Assembly (NCBI RefSeq): GCF_007713465.1 | Contig: NZ_VMSG01000030.1 | Span: 1-64,000 of the forward strand | Source: Pseudomonas sp. H3(2019) | GTDB lineage: Bacteria > Pseudomonadota > Gammaproteobacteria > Pseudomonadales > Pseudomonadaceae | Direction: 5' to 3' | Length of the DNA stretch: 64,000 nt | Part shown: positions 52,017 to 60,220 of the stretch, in pieces | Layout of the letters: the number at the start of each line of letters is the position of its first letter | How positions within the stretch are numbered: position 1 is the stretch's first letter | Made by a program: the position numbers and the translations under genes | Notes under the pieces: generated by a model | What the model was told of the DNA's origin: nothing | The model's database searches: none | Seen by the model: the letters and a program-made list of their open reading frames with translations, nothing else

Positions 52017-53132
52017 ATGAAGCGAATGGCCGGACTTTCCGCACTTGCCTTGATTATCTCCAGCACCAGTGGCTGCGGATGGATCTGGGGCCCGGAAGGT
52101 TATTTCCGTGACCGTGGTAGCGATTACCTGGAAGCGCAACAGACTGCACCGATGCAACTGCCGCCGGATGTCCATACCTCCAAGCGCCTGGACCCGTTGC
52201 TGCCGATTCCGCGCAACGTCGCCGATGACACGTTCAAGGGCGAATACATCGTTCCTCGTCCGCAGCCGTTGTCGGCGATTGCCGATGCCAGCGATTACAG
52301 CCTGCAAAAAAGCGGCGATACGCGTTGGGTCATGGCCCAGCATCCACCGGCTGAAGTCTGGCCAGTGGCTGTGCAGTTCTTCCAGGACAACGGCTTCCGT
52401 CTGGATCAACAGCGCCCGCAAACCGGCGAGTTCACCACCGCCTGGCAGCGTCCTGACGAGCTTTCCGCGACGATGGCCAAGCGCCTGAGCAGTACCGGCG
52501 TTGGTTCTGACAGCCAGACTCGCGTGCGGGTGCGCATCGAGCCTGGCGTGCAGCGCAACACCAGTGAAGTCTACGTGGTCAGCGCCGAGCGTCCTGCCGG
52601 TAGCACCGCCGATGTCGCGTTCACCAACCGTTCGGTCAACACCGGCCTGGACGCTGCGCTGATCGACGACATGCTCGCCAGCATGAGCCGCACGTCGGAG
52701 AAGGGCGGTTCGGTCTCGATGCTCGCTTCGCGTGATTTCGATACGCCAAACCGTGTCAGCCTGGCTGAAGACGGCAGCGGTAACCCGGTGCTCAACGTCG
52801 GTACCGACCTTGACCGTGCCTGGTCGAGCGTAGGGCGCGCGTTGGAGAAGGGCGAATGGCGTGTTGAAGACATCAACCGCAGCCTGGGCCTGTATTACAT
52901 CAACCTTTCCGAAAAAGCCGAGAAGAAAGACCAGAAGCCAGGTTTCTTCAGCAACCTGTTCGGCAGCGCGCCGAGCAAGGAAGAAGTTGAAGCCCGTGCC
53001 GAGCGTTATCAGGTTCGCCTGAGCAAGGTTGGCGAGAACGTACAAGTGACCGTCGAGAAGAACATCAACACCGTTGCGCCGGCTGAAGTGGCGCGCAAAG
53101 TGTTGGGCGTGATTCAGGACAACCTGGGCTGA
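52017..53132 (+). CDS. bamC: Outer-membrane assembly lipoprotein BamC
   Basis: 371 residues. Lipobox STSGC with Cys20. Unstructured stretch (21-90) that binds BamD, then two helix-grip domains: WPVAVQFFQDNGFRLDQQRPQTGEFTTAWQ and the C-terminal WSSVGRALEKGEWRVEDINRSLGLYYINL. Part of the BAM complex folding outer-membrane proteins. Fits dapA-bamC order. Confidence 0.93.
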   Translation: MKRMAGLSALALIISSTSGCGWIWGPEGYFRDRGSDYLEAQQTAPMQLPPDVHTSKRLDPLLPIPRNVADDTFKGEYIVPRPQPLSAIADASDYSLQKSGDTRWVMAQHPPAEVWPVAVQFFQDNGFRLDQQRPQTGEFTTAWQRPDELSATMAKRLSSTGVGSDSQTRVRVRIEPGVQRNTSEVYVVSAERPAGSTADVAFTNRSVNTGLDAALIDDMLASMSRTSEKGGSVSMLASRDFDTPNRVSLAEDGSGNPVLNVGTDLDRAWSSVGRALEKGEWRVEDINRSLGLYYINLSEKAEKKDQKPGFFSNLFGSAPSKEEVEARAERYQVRLSKVGENVQVTVEKNINTVAPAEVARKVLGVIQDNLG

Positions 53133-53136
53133 TCAG

Positions 53137-53895
53137 ATGCGTTTCGCCGTTCTCGGCAGTGGTAGCCAAGGAAATGGCACGCTGATAGCCAGTGATGACA
53201 CGTACGTCCTGGTCGATTGTGGTTTCTCCTTGCGCGAAACCGAAAAACGCCTGCTGCGCCTGGGTGTAAGCCCGACGCAGCTGAGCGCGATACTGGTGAC
53301 CCACGAACATGCCGACCACGTGCATGGCGTGGGTTTGCTGTCTCGGCGCTACAATCTTCCTGTCTACCTGAGTCGCGGCACCTTGCGCGGGATGCGCAAG
53401 CCGGTTGAACCGGCAGGCTTTGTCGCCGGTGGTGAGCAGTTGCAGATTGGCGGGTTGAGTATCGGCGTCATTGCCGTGGCCCACGATGCGCTGGAACCGA
53501 CGCAATACGTCTTCAGTGACGGTTCGCGGCGTTTCGGCCTGCTGACGGACCTCGGTTCGTACTGCGCCACGGTGCTGGACGGTTATCGGGATCTCGATGC
53601 ATTGATGATCGAATCCAATCACTGCCGCGACCTGCTGGCCCGCGGTCAATACCCGTACTTTCTCAAGCAGCGGGTAGGCGGTGAGCTGGGACATTTGAAC
53701 AACCATCAGGCCGCAAACCTGGTGGCCGAGTTGGGCTGGCAGGACCTGCAACACCTGGTACTGGCCCATCTGAGCAGCAAGAACAACCTGCCGCAGCTGG
53801 CCCGGCAATGTTTTGTCGACACCCTCGGGTGCGACCCGGACTGGCTGCAATTGGCCGATCAAGATTCAGGGCTCGACTGGCGACATATCGCCTAG
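53137..53895 (+). CDS. MBL-fold metallohydrolase
   Basis: 252 residues. Zn motif THEHADHVHG, then HDALEPTQYVF and SNHCRDLLARG, HLNNHQAANLV. Members like YycJ/WalJ share this pattern; in Pseudomonas the gene lies between bamC and purC. Nuclease or phosphodiesterase activity is inferred. Starts 4 bases after bamC, so co-expressed. Confidence 0.88.
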   Translation: MRFAVLGSGSQGNGTLIASDDTYVLVDCGFSLRETEKRLLRLGVSPTQLSAILVTHEHADHVHGVGLLSRRYNLPVYLSRGTLRGMRKPVEPAGFVAGGEQLQIGGLSIGVIAVAHDALEPTQYVFSDGSRRFGLLTDLGSYCATVLDGYRDLDALMIESNHCRDLLARGQYPYFLKQRVGGELGHLNNHQAANLVAELGWQDLQHLVLAHLSSKNNLPQLARQCFVDTLGCDPDWLQLADQDSGLDWRHIA

Positions 53896-53923
53896 CCCAT
53901 CTACTTAGCAAGCGGAGCCCATC

Positions 53924-54637
53924 ATGGAAAAACGTGAAGAACTCTACCGCGGCAAAGCCAAATCGGTTTACAAGACCGACGACGCTGACCGCTTGATCCT
54001 GCTGTTTCGCAACGACACCTCGGCGTTCGACGGCAAGCGCATCGAGCAGCTCGACCGCAAAGGCATGGTGAACAACAAGTTCAACGCCTTCATCATGCAG
54101 AAACTCGAAGAAGCCGGCGTGCCGACCCAATTCGACAAACTGCTGGGCGACAACGAGTGCCTGGTGAAAAAGCTCGACATGATCCCGGTCGAGTGCGTCG
54201 TGCGTAACTACGCTGCTGGCAGCCTGGTCAAGCGTCTGGGCGTCGAAGAGGGCATGAAGCTCAACCCTTACACCTTCGAACTGTTCCTGAAGGACGACGC
54301 CAAGGGCGACCCGTTCATCAACGAATCCCACGTCGTGGCGTTCGGTTGGGGCACCGCCGAGCAACTGGTTCGCATGAAAGAACTGTCGCTCAAGGTCAAC
54401 GAAGTCCTGAGCAAACTGTTCGACGACGCTGGCCTGCTGCTGGTCGACTTCAAACTCGAGTTCGGCGTGTTCCACGACGGCACCATCGTCTTGGGCGACG
54501 AGTTCAGCCCGGATGGCTGCCGTCTGTGGGACAAGGCCACCGGCAAGAAAATGGACAAGGACCGCTTCCGTCAGGGCCTCGGTGATGTTATCGAAGCCTA
54601 CGAAGAAGTCGCCAACCGCCTCGGCGTTCCGCTGTAA
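53924..54637 (+). CDS. purC: SAICAR synthetase
   Basis: 237 residues starting MEKREELYRGKAKSVYKTDD. ATP/substrate motifs LIPVECVVRNYAAGSLVKR and LLLVDFKLEFGVFHDG are present. It joins aspartate to CAIR in purine synthesis. Last gene before tRNA-Ser, as in P. aeruginosa. Confidence 0.97.
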   Translation: MEKREELYRGKAKSVYKTDDADRLILLFRNDTSAFDGKRIEQLDRKGMVNNKFNAFIMQKLEEAGVPTQFDKLLGDNECLVKKLDMIPVECVVRNYAAGSLVKRLGVEEGMKLNPYTFELFLKDDAKGDPFINESHVVAFGWGTAEQLVRMKELSLKVNEVLSKLFDDAGLLLVDFKLEFGVFHDGTIVLGDEFSPDGCRLWDKATGKKMDKDRFRQGLGDVIEAYEEVANRLGVPL

Positions 54638-54721
54638 TCGACGCAAGCATCTGATAGCACGGAAAAATTTTCACTCAGGGGGTTCGCTTCCGGTGAATGT
54701 GCTGTTATGATGCGCGCCGTT

Positions 54722-54811
54722 GGAGAGATGCCAGAGTGGCCGAATGGGACGGATTCGAAATCCGTTGTACCTTCACCGGTACCTAGGGTTCGAATCCCTA
54801 TCTCTCCGCCA
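54722..54811 (+). tRNA. tRNA-Ser (CGA)
   Basis: 90 bases, GGAGAGA at the 5' end and TCTCTCCGCCA at the 3' end with CCA encoded. The anticodon loop TTCGAAA in an ACGGA/TCCGT stem gives CGA. A long variable arm (ACCTTCACCGGT) marks a class II tRNA. The 3' end is duplicated at 60096. Confidence 0.97.
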
Positions 54812-54858
54812 TTACATAGGAAAAGCCCCCGTAGCTGAAAAGTTACGGGGGCTTTTTC
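54791..54858 (+). repeat. Left copy of tRNA-Ser 3' end and terminator (possible att site)
   Basis: Starts inside the T arm (CGAATCCCTATCTCTCCGCCA) and runs through ACATAGGAAAAGCCCCCGT to ACGGGGGCTTT. About 85-90% the same as 60096-60159. Confidence 0.75.
54821..54857 (+). terminator. Terminator of tRNA-Ser
   Basis: Stem AGCCCCCGTA / TACGGGGGCT (54824-54833 and 54844-54853) and T run. Confidence 0.92.
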
Positions 54859-54940
54859 GTTTCTGGCGTTTTGTTTGCCTCACGCCCGGCGCCGGTTCAG
54901 GCTGCAGCGTGCCGCAAAAAGCCGTTCATGGTGCGCCGCT

Positions 54941-56158
54941 TCAGCGTTCGCCCAGCGCCTCCTCCAGCGGGGCAGTCTCTGATTTGAACAGCAGCCAGAC
55001 CAGGCAGAAGCTGATGCTGAAGATCGAGGTCATGACCATCATCGGGTAGACGCTGCCATCCGAAAGTTTGCCGGTGACGAAGCCGCACACCGCGGTCATG
55101 GCCATCTGGATAAAGAAAAACAACCCGGATGCGGTGCCGGCAATGGCCGAGAAGGGTTGCAGTACCGCCAGCTGGCAGGCCGGGATGGCGATACCCACCG
55201 AGAGCATGATCAGCAGCATCGGGCAGACGATCGACAGCAGCGCCTCGGGCCAGAGCCGGGTGGCCATGATCAGTAGCGACGAGCCCACCAGGTTCAGGGC
55301 GATGGCGTAGCCGATCAGGGAATCGGCGTCGTGTCTGGCGGACAGGCGGCGGAACAGATTGGAGCCCAGCACATAACCGGCCACGGTCACGGCGAACACT
55401 TGGGCATACTCCATCGAGGACAGGTGCAGGGTACGTTGCAGCAGGGTCGAGGACTCGGCGATAAACGGAAAATAGGTGCAGTACACGCAGCCTATGGCCA
55501 GGGAGTAGCGCAGGAAATAGCGGTCGCGCAGCAGCCGCGCGTAAATGCGCAAGGTGCCTTGCTGGCGCGTATCGGGCTGGGCGGACGGACGGGTTTCCGG
55601 CAGCAGCAGGCTGATCAGGATCAGCGTTAGCGCGGCAATCACGCTCAGGACCACAAACACCCCACGCCAGCCGAAGGCGGTTTCGATAAGGCTGCCGATA
55701 ATCGGGGCCACCATCGGCGAAATGGCCATGCCCATGGAAATCCGGCTGAGCAGACGAGTCTGTTCATGGCGGTCGAAACGGTCGCGGACCATGACCCTGC
55801 CGATCACCGTGCCGCAGCAGCCACCGAGGGCCTGGAGCATCCGGGCGACGATCAGCACCTCGACATTGCGGGCGAGCACGCACACCAAGGTCGCCACCAG
55901 GTACAGCGCCGTGCCGCCGATCAGCACTGGCCGCCGGCCAAAACGATCGCAGAGCGGGCCACCGATCAGCATCGAAAAGGCGTACCCGACCATGTACAGG
56001 GTGAGGGTCAGCTGAAGTTGGGCATCGCTGGCATGCAGGGCATCGGCCATCGCTGGCAACGAGGGCAGGTAGATGTCGATGGTGACGCGTGGCAGGCAGA
56101 CGACCACCAGCAACAGCGCCGACCAGATCCAGGGCGCCAGGTTAGATTTTACAGGCAT
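54941..56158 (-). CDS. Multidrug-type MFS exporter, Bcr/CflA subfamily
   Basis: 405 residues, 12 helices. Signatures: VTIDIYLPSLPAMADAL (helix 1), IGGPLCDRFGRRPVLIGG (motif A), RMLQALGGCCGTVIGRVMVRD (motif C-like). Likely exports a small molecule. Its start lies 10 bases inside the end of the FAD/NAD(P) protein gene, so they are an operon (the FAD gene first). Lies in the tRNA-Ser islet. Confidence 0.87.
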   Translation of the reverse strand: MPVKSNLAPWIWSALLLVVVCLPRVTIDIYLPSLPAMADALHASDAQLQLTLTLYMVGYAFSMLIGGPLCDRFGRRPVLIGGTALYLVATLVCVLARNVEVLIVARMLQALGGCCGTVIGRVMVRDRFDRHEQTRLLSRISMGMAISPMVAPIIGSLIETAFGWRGVFVVLSVIAALTLILISLLLPETRPSAQPDTRQQGTLRIYARLLRDRYFLRYSLAIGCVYCTYFPFIAESSTLLQRTLHLSSMEYAQVFAVTVAGYVLGSNLFRRLSARHDADSLIGYAIALNLVGSSLLIMATRLWPEALLSIVCPMLLIMLSVGIAIPACQLAVLQPFSAIAGTASGLFFFIQMAMTAVCGFVTGKLSDGSVYPMMVMTSIFSISFCLVWLLFKSETAPLEEALGER

Positions 56159-57732
56159 GGGTTACTCCGTAGGGTGAGCGATGGCGAGGCGAGGGGAGCG
56201 GCAGGCGCCGAGAGGTGCGAGGGCAGGCCGCGGATCAGGTCTTCGGCCATGTGTCGGGCACGCTTGGTGATCATTTCCAGCGAGGAGACGAAGAAGTAGG
56301 TGCCGCTGGTCATATGGCCCAGCAGGCGCAGGTGCGGATCGGGCTGTCGGTGCCGGTCGAGCAGTGCGCCACTGGCAAACTCGACTTGCAGGCCGCCTCG
56401 TTCGTCGCGTAGTGCATGGCCGTCCTGCTGCAACTGCCAGAGCACGCCGGAGTCCTGCTCGCATTCCACCCATTTGGCCGCGCCGGTGGCGTTCACCACG
56501 TAGTCGTATTCGCAGGTCTCGGCGGTCGCCGCGTAATGGGCCTTGATCAGGTTTTCATGCAGCCCCTCGAAACGCACATCGCCTGCCAGCAGGCGCAGGT
56601 TGCCGGCTTCGATCAGGGCCTTGAGCTTCAGGGCGTTGGCCAGCGGCATGGGCGCACGACGGGCCAGCCAGTCCTTGGCGAAATGCCGGGTGATGGTCTG
56701 CTGGTCGGCGCTGTCCAAGGCGTTCCAGGCGTACTCGATCACTTCATTGGTGGCGGCGAGGACCAACTGCCAGTCCCTGCGCTGGGTCGCGGCCGCGACT
56801 TCCTCGTGCAGGTGCTGCAACGGGGTGCTGCCGGAGCGGAAAAGCGTTCGCCAGTCGCAGCGAATCGCCCGCAGCTCGGCCCGCAGCAGGCGTAACAGGC
56901 TGCGCAGTGCCAGCTGTCGGGCACCGCCTTGAGTCAGTTGCTCCAGGGCCGCGTGGGTGAGGAACTGCAATGGGTGGCGCGGCCCCGGCAAGCCACGGAC
57001 GAAGGGCAGGCGACCGCTGCGCGAGATCATGTCGATCTGGCCGGTGAACCCCAGCGCCTGGAGACTGAGTACCACGTCCACCGCGGTCAGGCCGCTGCCG
57101 ATTACGCAGATGCGCTGGCCGATCAGGGTCGGGGCGATCTGTTCGCTGATGGGGTAGGGGCTGCGGATAAAGCGGTAATGATCGTCCAGTCCGTAATGAT
57201 CCCGTGGACCGGTATTGCCCACGGCGAGCACCACACGGTCGGCGATATGGGTCGAGCCGGCGGCGCTCAGGTGGTAGCGGCAGTCCTTGTCGATCGCCGT
57301 GACACGGGCCTGCACCACCTCGATCTGCAGGTGCTTGCGACGGGCAATGGCGCAGGTCTCGGCGAAGAAATCGCTGAGAAAACGCCCGAATATTGCGCGT
57401 GGCACGAAGGCTTCCGCCAGGTCGGTATTGGAAACGGCCTTGAGTTCTTCGGCGTGGTGGGCCTTCCAGCGCAACCAGGCAGTGAAGGTGGAAAAATCCC
57501 GGGCGCACACTGACATGGTTTCCGCCACGCGGTTGAGCAGCAGCGAGTCGACATCCGGGTGGTAAGCCAGGCCCGGGCCGACGCTGTTGCGTGGTTCGAA
57601 GACCTGTATGCGCATCCCCTGGGCCTGTTCGGCACTGATCGACGCGACGAAATGATGCAGGAATGCTACGCAGGCGCCACCGCCGCCAACGATCGCGAGG
57701 GTGAATTCGGGGTGTTGTGTTGTAGAAGCCAT
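56149..57732 (-). CDS. FAD/NAD(P)-binding protein (NAD_binding_9 family)
   Basis: 527 residues. Starts with TLAIVGGGGACVAFLHHF, a Rossmann FAD site, then FEPRNSVGPGLAYHPD, and a second Rossmann motif at RICVIGSGLTAVDVVLSLQALG for NAD(P). Related to proteins of the YdhS/HI0933-like and N-hydroxylase-like groups; without a tested substrate an oxidoreductase is the best call. First gene of the MFS operon and divergent from a MocR regulator, which suggests coordinated control of a metabolite's oxidation and export. Confidence 0.78.
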   Translation of the reverse strand: MASTTQHPEFTLAIVGGGGACVAFLHHFVASISAEQAQGMRIQVFEPRNSVGPGLAYHPDVDSLLLNRVAETMSVCARDFSTFTAWLRWKAHHAEELKAVSNTDLAEAFVPRAIFGRFLSDFFAETCAIARRKHLQIEVVQARVTAIDKDCRYHLSAAGSTHIADRVVLAVGNTGPRDHYGLDDHYRFIRSPYPISEQIAPTLIGQRICVIGSGLTAVDVVLSLQALGFTGQIDMISRSGRLPFVRGLPGPRHPLQFLTHAALEQLTQGGARQLALRSLLRLLRAELRAIRCDWRTLFRSGSTPLQHLHEEVAAATQRRDWQLVLAATNEVIEYAWNALDSADQQTITRHFAKDWLARRAPMPLANALKLKALIEAGNLRLLAGDVRFEGLHENLIKAHYAATAETCEYDYVVNATGAAKWVECEQDSGVLWQLQQDGHALRDERGGLQVEFASGALLDRHRQPDPHLRLLGHMTSGTYFFVSSLEMITKRARHMAEDLIRGLPSHLSAPAAPLASPSLTLRSNPCL

Positions 57733-57824
57733 GTCGCTCTCGGGTATCCATTACAGGGCCGCGACGTTAGGCGCTTTGTGGTTTAATTCTGAGAGCCGTT
57801 AATTAGTATTTTGACTGGACCACT
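57733..57824. promoter_or_regulatory. Divergent promoter of the FAD/MFS operon and MocR gene
   Basis: 92 bases. TTTAATTCTG (57781) and GTTAATTAGT (57798) form a direct repeat of TTAATT spaced by 17 bases (about 1.6 turns), the arrangement MocR regulators favour; GTGGT and ACCAC bracket it. Confidence 0.45.
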
Positions 57825-59360
57825 ATGAGCCGAGGAAAGGTTTCCGTTCCCCTTGATCTGCCCCAGCCCAGCAGCCTGAGCGATGGCAGCCGGGTGTTGA
57901 CCAAACAGGAAAGCGCCTATGAGGCACTGCGCGGCGCAATCCTGGAAAAACTCCTGCCGGCCGGTAGCCAGTTGCCCTCTACGCGAACCCTGGCGCAGCG
58001 CTGGTCGCTGTCCCGGGGGACCGTGGAAATGGTCTTCGACCGCTTGCGCAGCGAAGGTTACGTGACCCGGGTGTCGGGCTCGGGGACCCGGGTCAGTGCG
58101 GTGGTGCCTGATCTCTTTATCCGCGCGCCGCAGGTCCGGGCGGGCCTCCAGGCGCTGGAGCAGCAGACGCCAGCCGCACCGCCGCCGACGCTGGAGACCG
58201 CGGTCAGGGTGGGGCTGCCCTTCGTGGCGCGCCTGGCGGACCCGGCGCTGTTCCCCATTCGCGTGTGGTCGCGGGCGGTGGCCAAGGCCATGGCCGAAGC
58301 CTCGGCGCAGTTGCTCTGTTCGCCGGACCCGGGCGGCATGCAGGCCCTGCGCGAACAGATTGCCGATTACCTGGCCAAGTACCGTGGCATCCGCTGCAAG
58401 CCGGACGACCTGATCGTGACCACGGGCATTCGCCACTCCCTGGATCTGGTGGCCCGCAGCCTGGTGACGCAGGGCGACAAGGTGTGTGTCGAAGATCCGG
58501 GCTACCTGTCGGCGAAAAGGATCTTCTCCATGGCCGGAGCGCGGCTGGTGTATATCCCGGTCCTCGAAGACGGCATCGACGATGGGGCGCTACGCCGGCA
58601 CGGCGATGCCCGGTTGGTCTATGTCACGCCCGCGCACCAGTCGCCGTTGGGGGTGACCCTCTCGGTGTCGCGGCGCCTGGCCCTGTTGGACTGGGCCAGC
58701 CGGACCGATGCCTGGGTGGTGGAGGACGACTACGACAGCGAATTCAACTACAACAGCGCGCCACTGGCGGCCCTCAAGGCTCTGGACCGCGATGACCGGG
58801 TGATCTACTGCGGCAGCTTCAACAAGACCCTGTTCGCCGGGCTGCGCGTCGGTTTCATGCTGGTCCCCGGGGCGTTGCGCAATCGCCTGCTGGCGACCCT
58901 GCAGACCACCGGCCGCTCCGTTGGGGTCACCGAGCAGGCGGCGCTGGCGGAATACATGAGGAGCGGGGCATTCGTGCGTTACCTGCGCTCGGCGCGCCAG
59001 GCCTATCAGGAACGCCGTGACGCGCTACTGGCCTGCCTGGCGGAACAGGCGCCGGGAGGTTATTCGGTTTCCGGGCAACATGCCGGTCTGCACTTCGTCC
59101 TGGAGTTGCCTGCGGGCAGCGACGAGTCCGACTTCTGTCGCCGTGCCAGCGCCATCGGGCTGGTCTTGCAACCGGTCAGCGAATTCTGTCAGGAGGTGCA
59201 ACGGCCGGCGGCGGTGATGATCGGGTTCACCGCCCTGAGCCTGTCGCAGATCCGGTTCAGCGGCCGCAAGCTCGGGCAACTGCTGGCCGGGCAGGCGGAA
59301 CTTCTTGCATCAGGTTCGGGCGGTGAGCGGACCATAAGCCGCGCGCTGAAGGCGATTTAG
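57825..59360 (+). CDS. MocR/PdxR-family regulator (GntR HTH plus aminotransferase-like domain)
   Basis: 511 residues. N-terminal GntR winged helix (about 28-95: ESAYEALRGAILEKLLPAGSQLPSTRTLAQRW and GTVEMVFDRLRSEGYV), then a fold-type I aminotransferase domain with YVTPAHQSPLGVTLS, VVEDDYDSEFNY and GSFNKTLFAGLR, where Lys334 can bind PLP. PdxR-type proteins regulate PLP synthesis, GABA use or transport; the divergent FAD/MFS operon is the likely target. Not near pdxST. Confidence 0.88.
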   Translation: MSRGKVSVPLDLPQPSSLSDGSRVLTKQESAYEALRGAILEKLLPAGSQLPSTRTLAQRWSLSRGTVEMVFDRLRSEGYVTRVSGSGTRVSAVVPDLFIRAPQVRAGLQALEQQTPAAPPPTLETAVRVGLPFVARLADPALFPIRVWSRAVAKAMAEASAQLLCSPDPGGMQALREQIADYLAKYRGIRCKPDDLIVTTGIRHSLDLVARSLVTQGDKVCVEDPGYLSAKRIFSMAGARLVYIPVLEDGIDDGALRRHGDARLVYVTPAHQSPLGVTLSVSRRLALLDWASRTDAWVVEDDYDSEFNYNSAPLAALKALDRDDRVIYCGSFNKTLFAGLRVGFMLVPGALRNRLLATLQTTGRSVGVTEQAALAEYMRSGAFVRYLRSARQAYQERRDALLACLAEQAPGGYSVSGQHAGLHFVLELPAGSDESDFCRRASAIGLVLQPVSEFCQEVQRPAAVMIGFTALSLSQIRFSGRKLGQLLAGQAELLASGSGGERTISRALKAI

Positions 59361-59513
59361 GGGCCTTTCTTTAATGATGGCCTTGAGCCGTTTCCTGGGC
59401 TCCATCATGCTCACTCGCGTTTTCAGGGACCGCCGCCGACACCCCGGTCTTCATTCGCAGACCCTGATGCAACGTTTACCGTTACTTCCCCTCCTGGACA
59501 TCAAGGACCGACC

Positions 59514-60065
59514 ATGCTCCGTTTGCTTTCTATCTCCCTGTTTGCCCTCGTTCTCACTGGCTGTGCTTCATCAGCCAAGATCGAGAATATGCAGGTCAAT
59601 CCCGCGCAAGCACAAACCTATGACGTTGCGCTTCGCGACAACATGAAAGTCGACAGTGTCGGCGGCGGCAGCACGACCAACCCGCTGTGGACTTCGCAGA
59701 TCGAAAGCGCGGACTTCCGTTCGGCGCTCGAGCAATCGTTGAGCAACGCTGGCCTGCTGGGTAAGAACAGCAAGGCAAACTACGCCCTTCGCGCCAATCT
59801 GGTAAGTCTCGACCAGCCGCTGTTTGGCCTGAACTTCACTGTCACTTCGATGGTTGAATACAGCCTGGTAGAGAATGCAACTGGCCGGGTGATCTGGACC
59901 GATAAGGTCAAGGCACCCTTCACCGCTGGCGTCGGCGACTCCTTCTTCGGTGTGAAACGCCTGCGACTGGCGAACGAAGGCTCGGCGCGGGAGAACATCA
60001 ATGAACTGCTCAAGCGCTTGGCTGGGTTGAAGCTTGGCGCTGGTCAGGTGTCGCTGGCCCAGTAA
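59514..60065 (+). CDS. YajG-like lipoprotein
   Basis: 183 residues. Lipobox VLTGC with Cys17. VDSVGGGSTTNPLWTSQIESADFRSALEQSL and NYALRANLVSLDQPLFGLNFTVTSMVEYSL resemble YajG family periplasmic lipoproteins. Role unknown. GACC ATG with weak binding site (AAGGACC). Lies just inside the right copy of the tRNA-Ser repeat; a GTCCCC / GGGGAC hairpin (60076-60096) follows. Confidence 0.72.
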   Translation: MLRLLSISLFALVLTGCASSAKIENMQVNPAQAQTYDVALRDNMKVDSVGGGSTTNPLWTSQIESADFRSALEQSLSNAGLLGKNSKANYALRANLVSLDQPLFGLNFTVTSMVEYSLVENATGRVIWTDKVKAPFTAGVGDSFFGVKRLRLANEGSARENINELLKRLAGLKLGAGQVSLAQ

Positions 60066-60095
60066 GAAGGCGTTTGTCCCCGTTTAGTTTGGGGA

Positions 60096-60159
60096 CGAGT
60101 CCCTATCTCTGCGCCAGACATAGAAAAAGCCCCCGTCGCTGAAACGTTACGGGGGCTTT
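60096..60159 (+). repeat. Right copy of the tRNA-Ser 3' end plus terminator (possible att site)
   Basis: CGAGTCCCTATCTCTGCGCCA (60096-60116) corresponds to the T arm, acceptor and CCA of tRNA-Ser with two base changes, followed by ACATAGAAAAAGCCCCCGT...ACGGGGGCTTT like the left copy. There is no 5' half, so it is not a tRNA gene. The hairpin (60126-60136 / 60149-60159) still looks like a working terminator. Confidence 0.78.
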
Positions 60160-60220
60160 GTTTTCCGAATGAAATAAAGACCGCTGGCCAATGCCGGGTC
60201 TTTATTGTCGCTGGAACGGC

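Noticed and set aside
53663..54646. A 327-codon minus-strand frame opposite purC and the MBL gene
   Set aside because: Both plus-strand genes are certain and the frame lacks any motif.
60096..60116. Second tRNA-Ser gene
   Set aside because: Only the 3' end is present; there is no anticodon arm, so it is a duplicated fragment.
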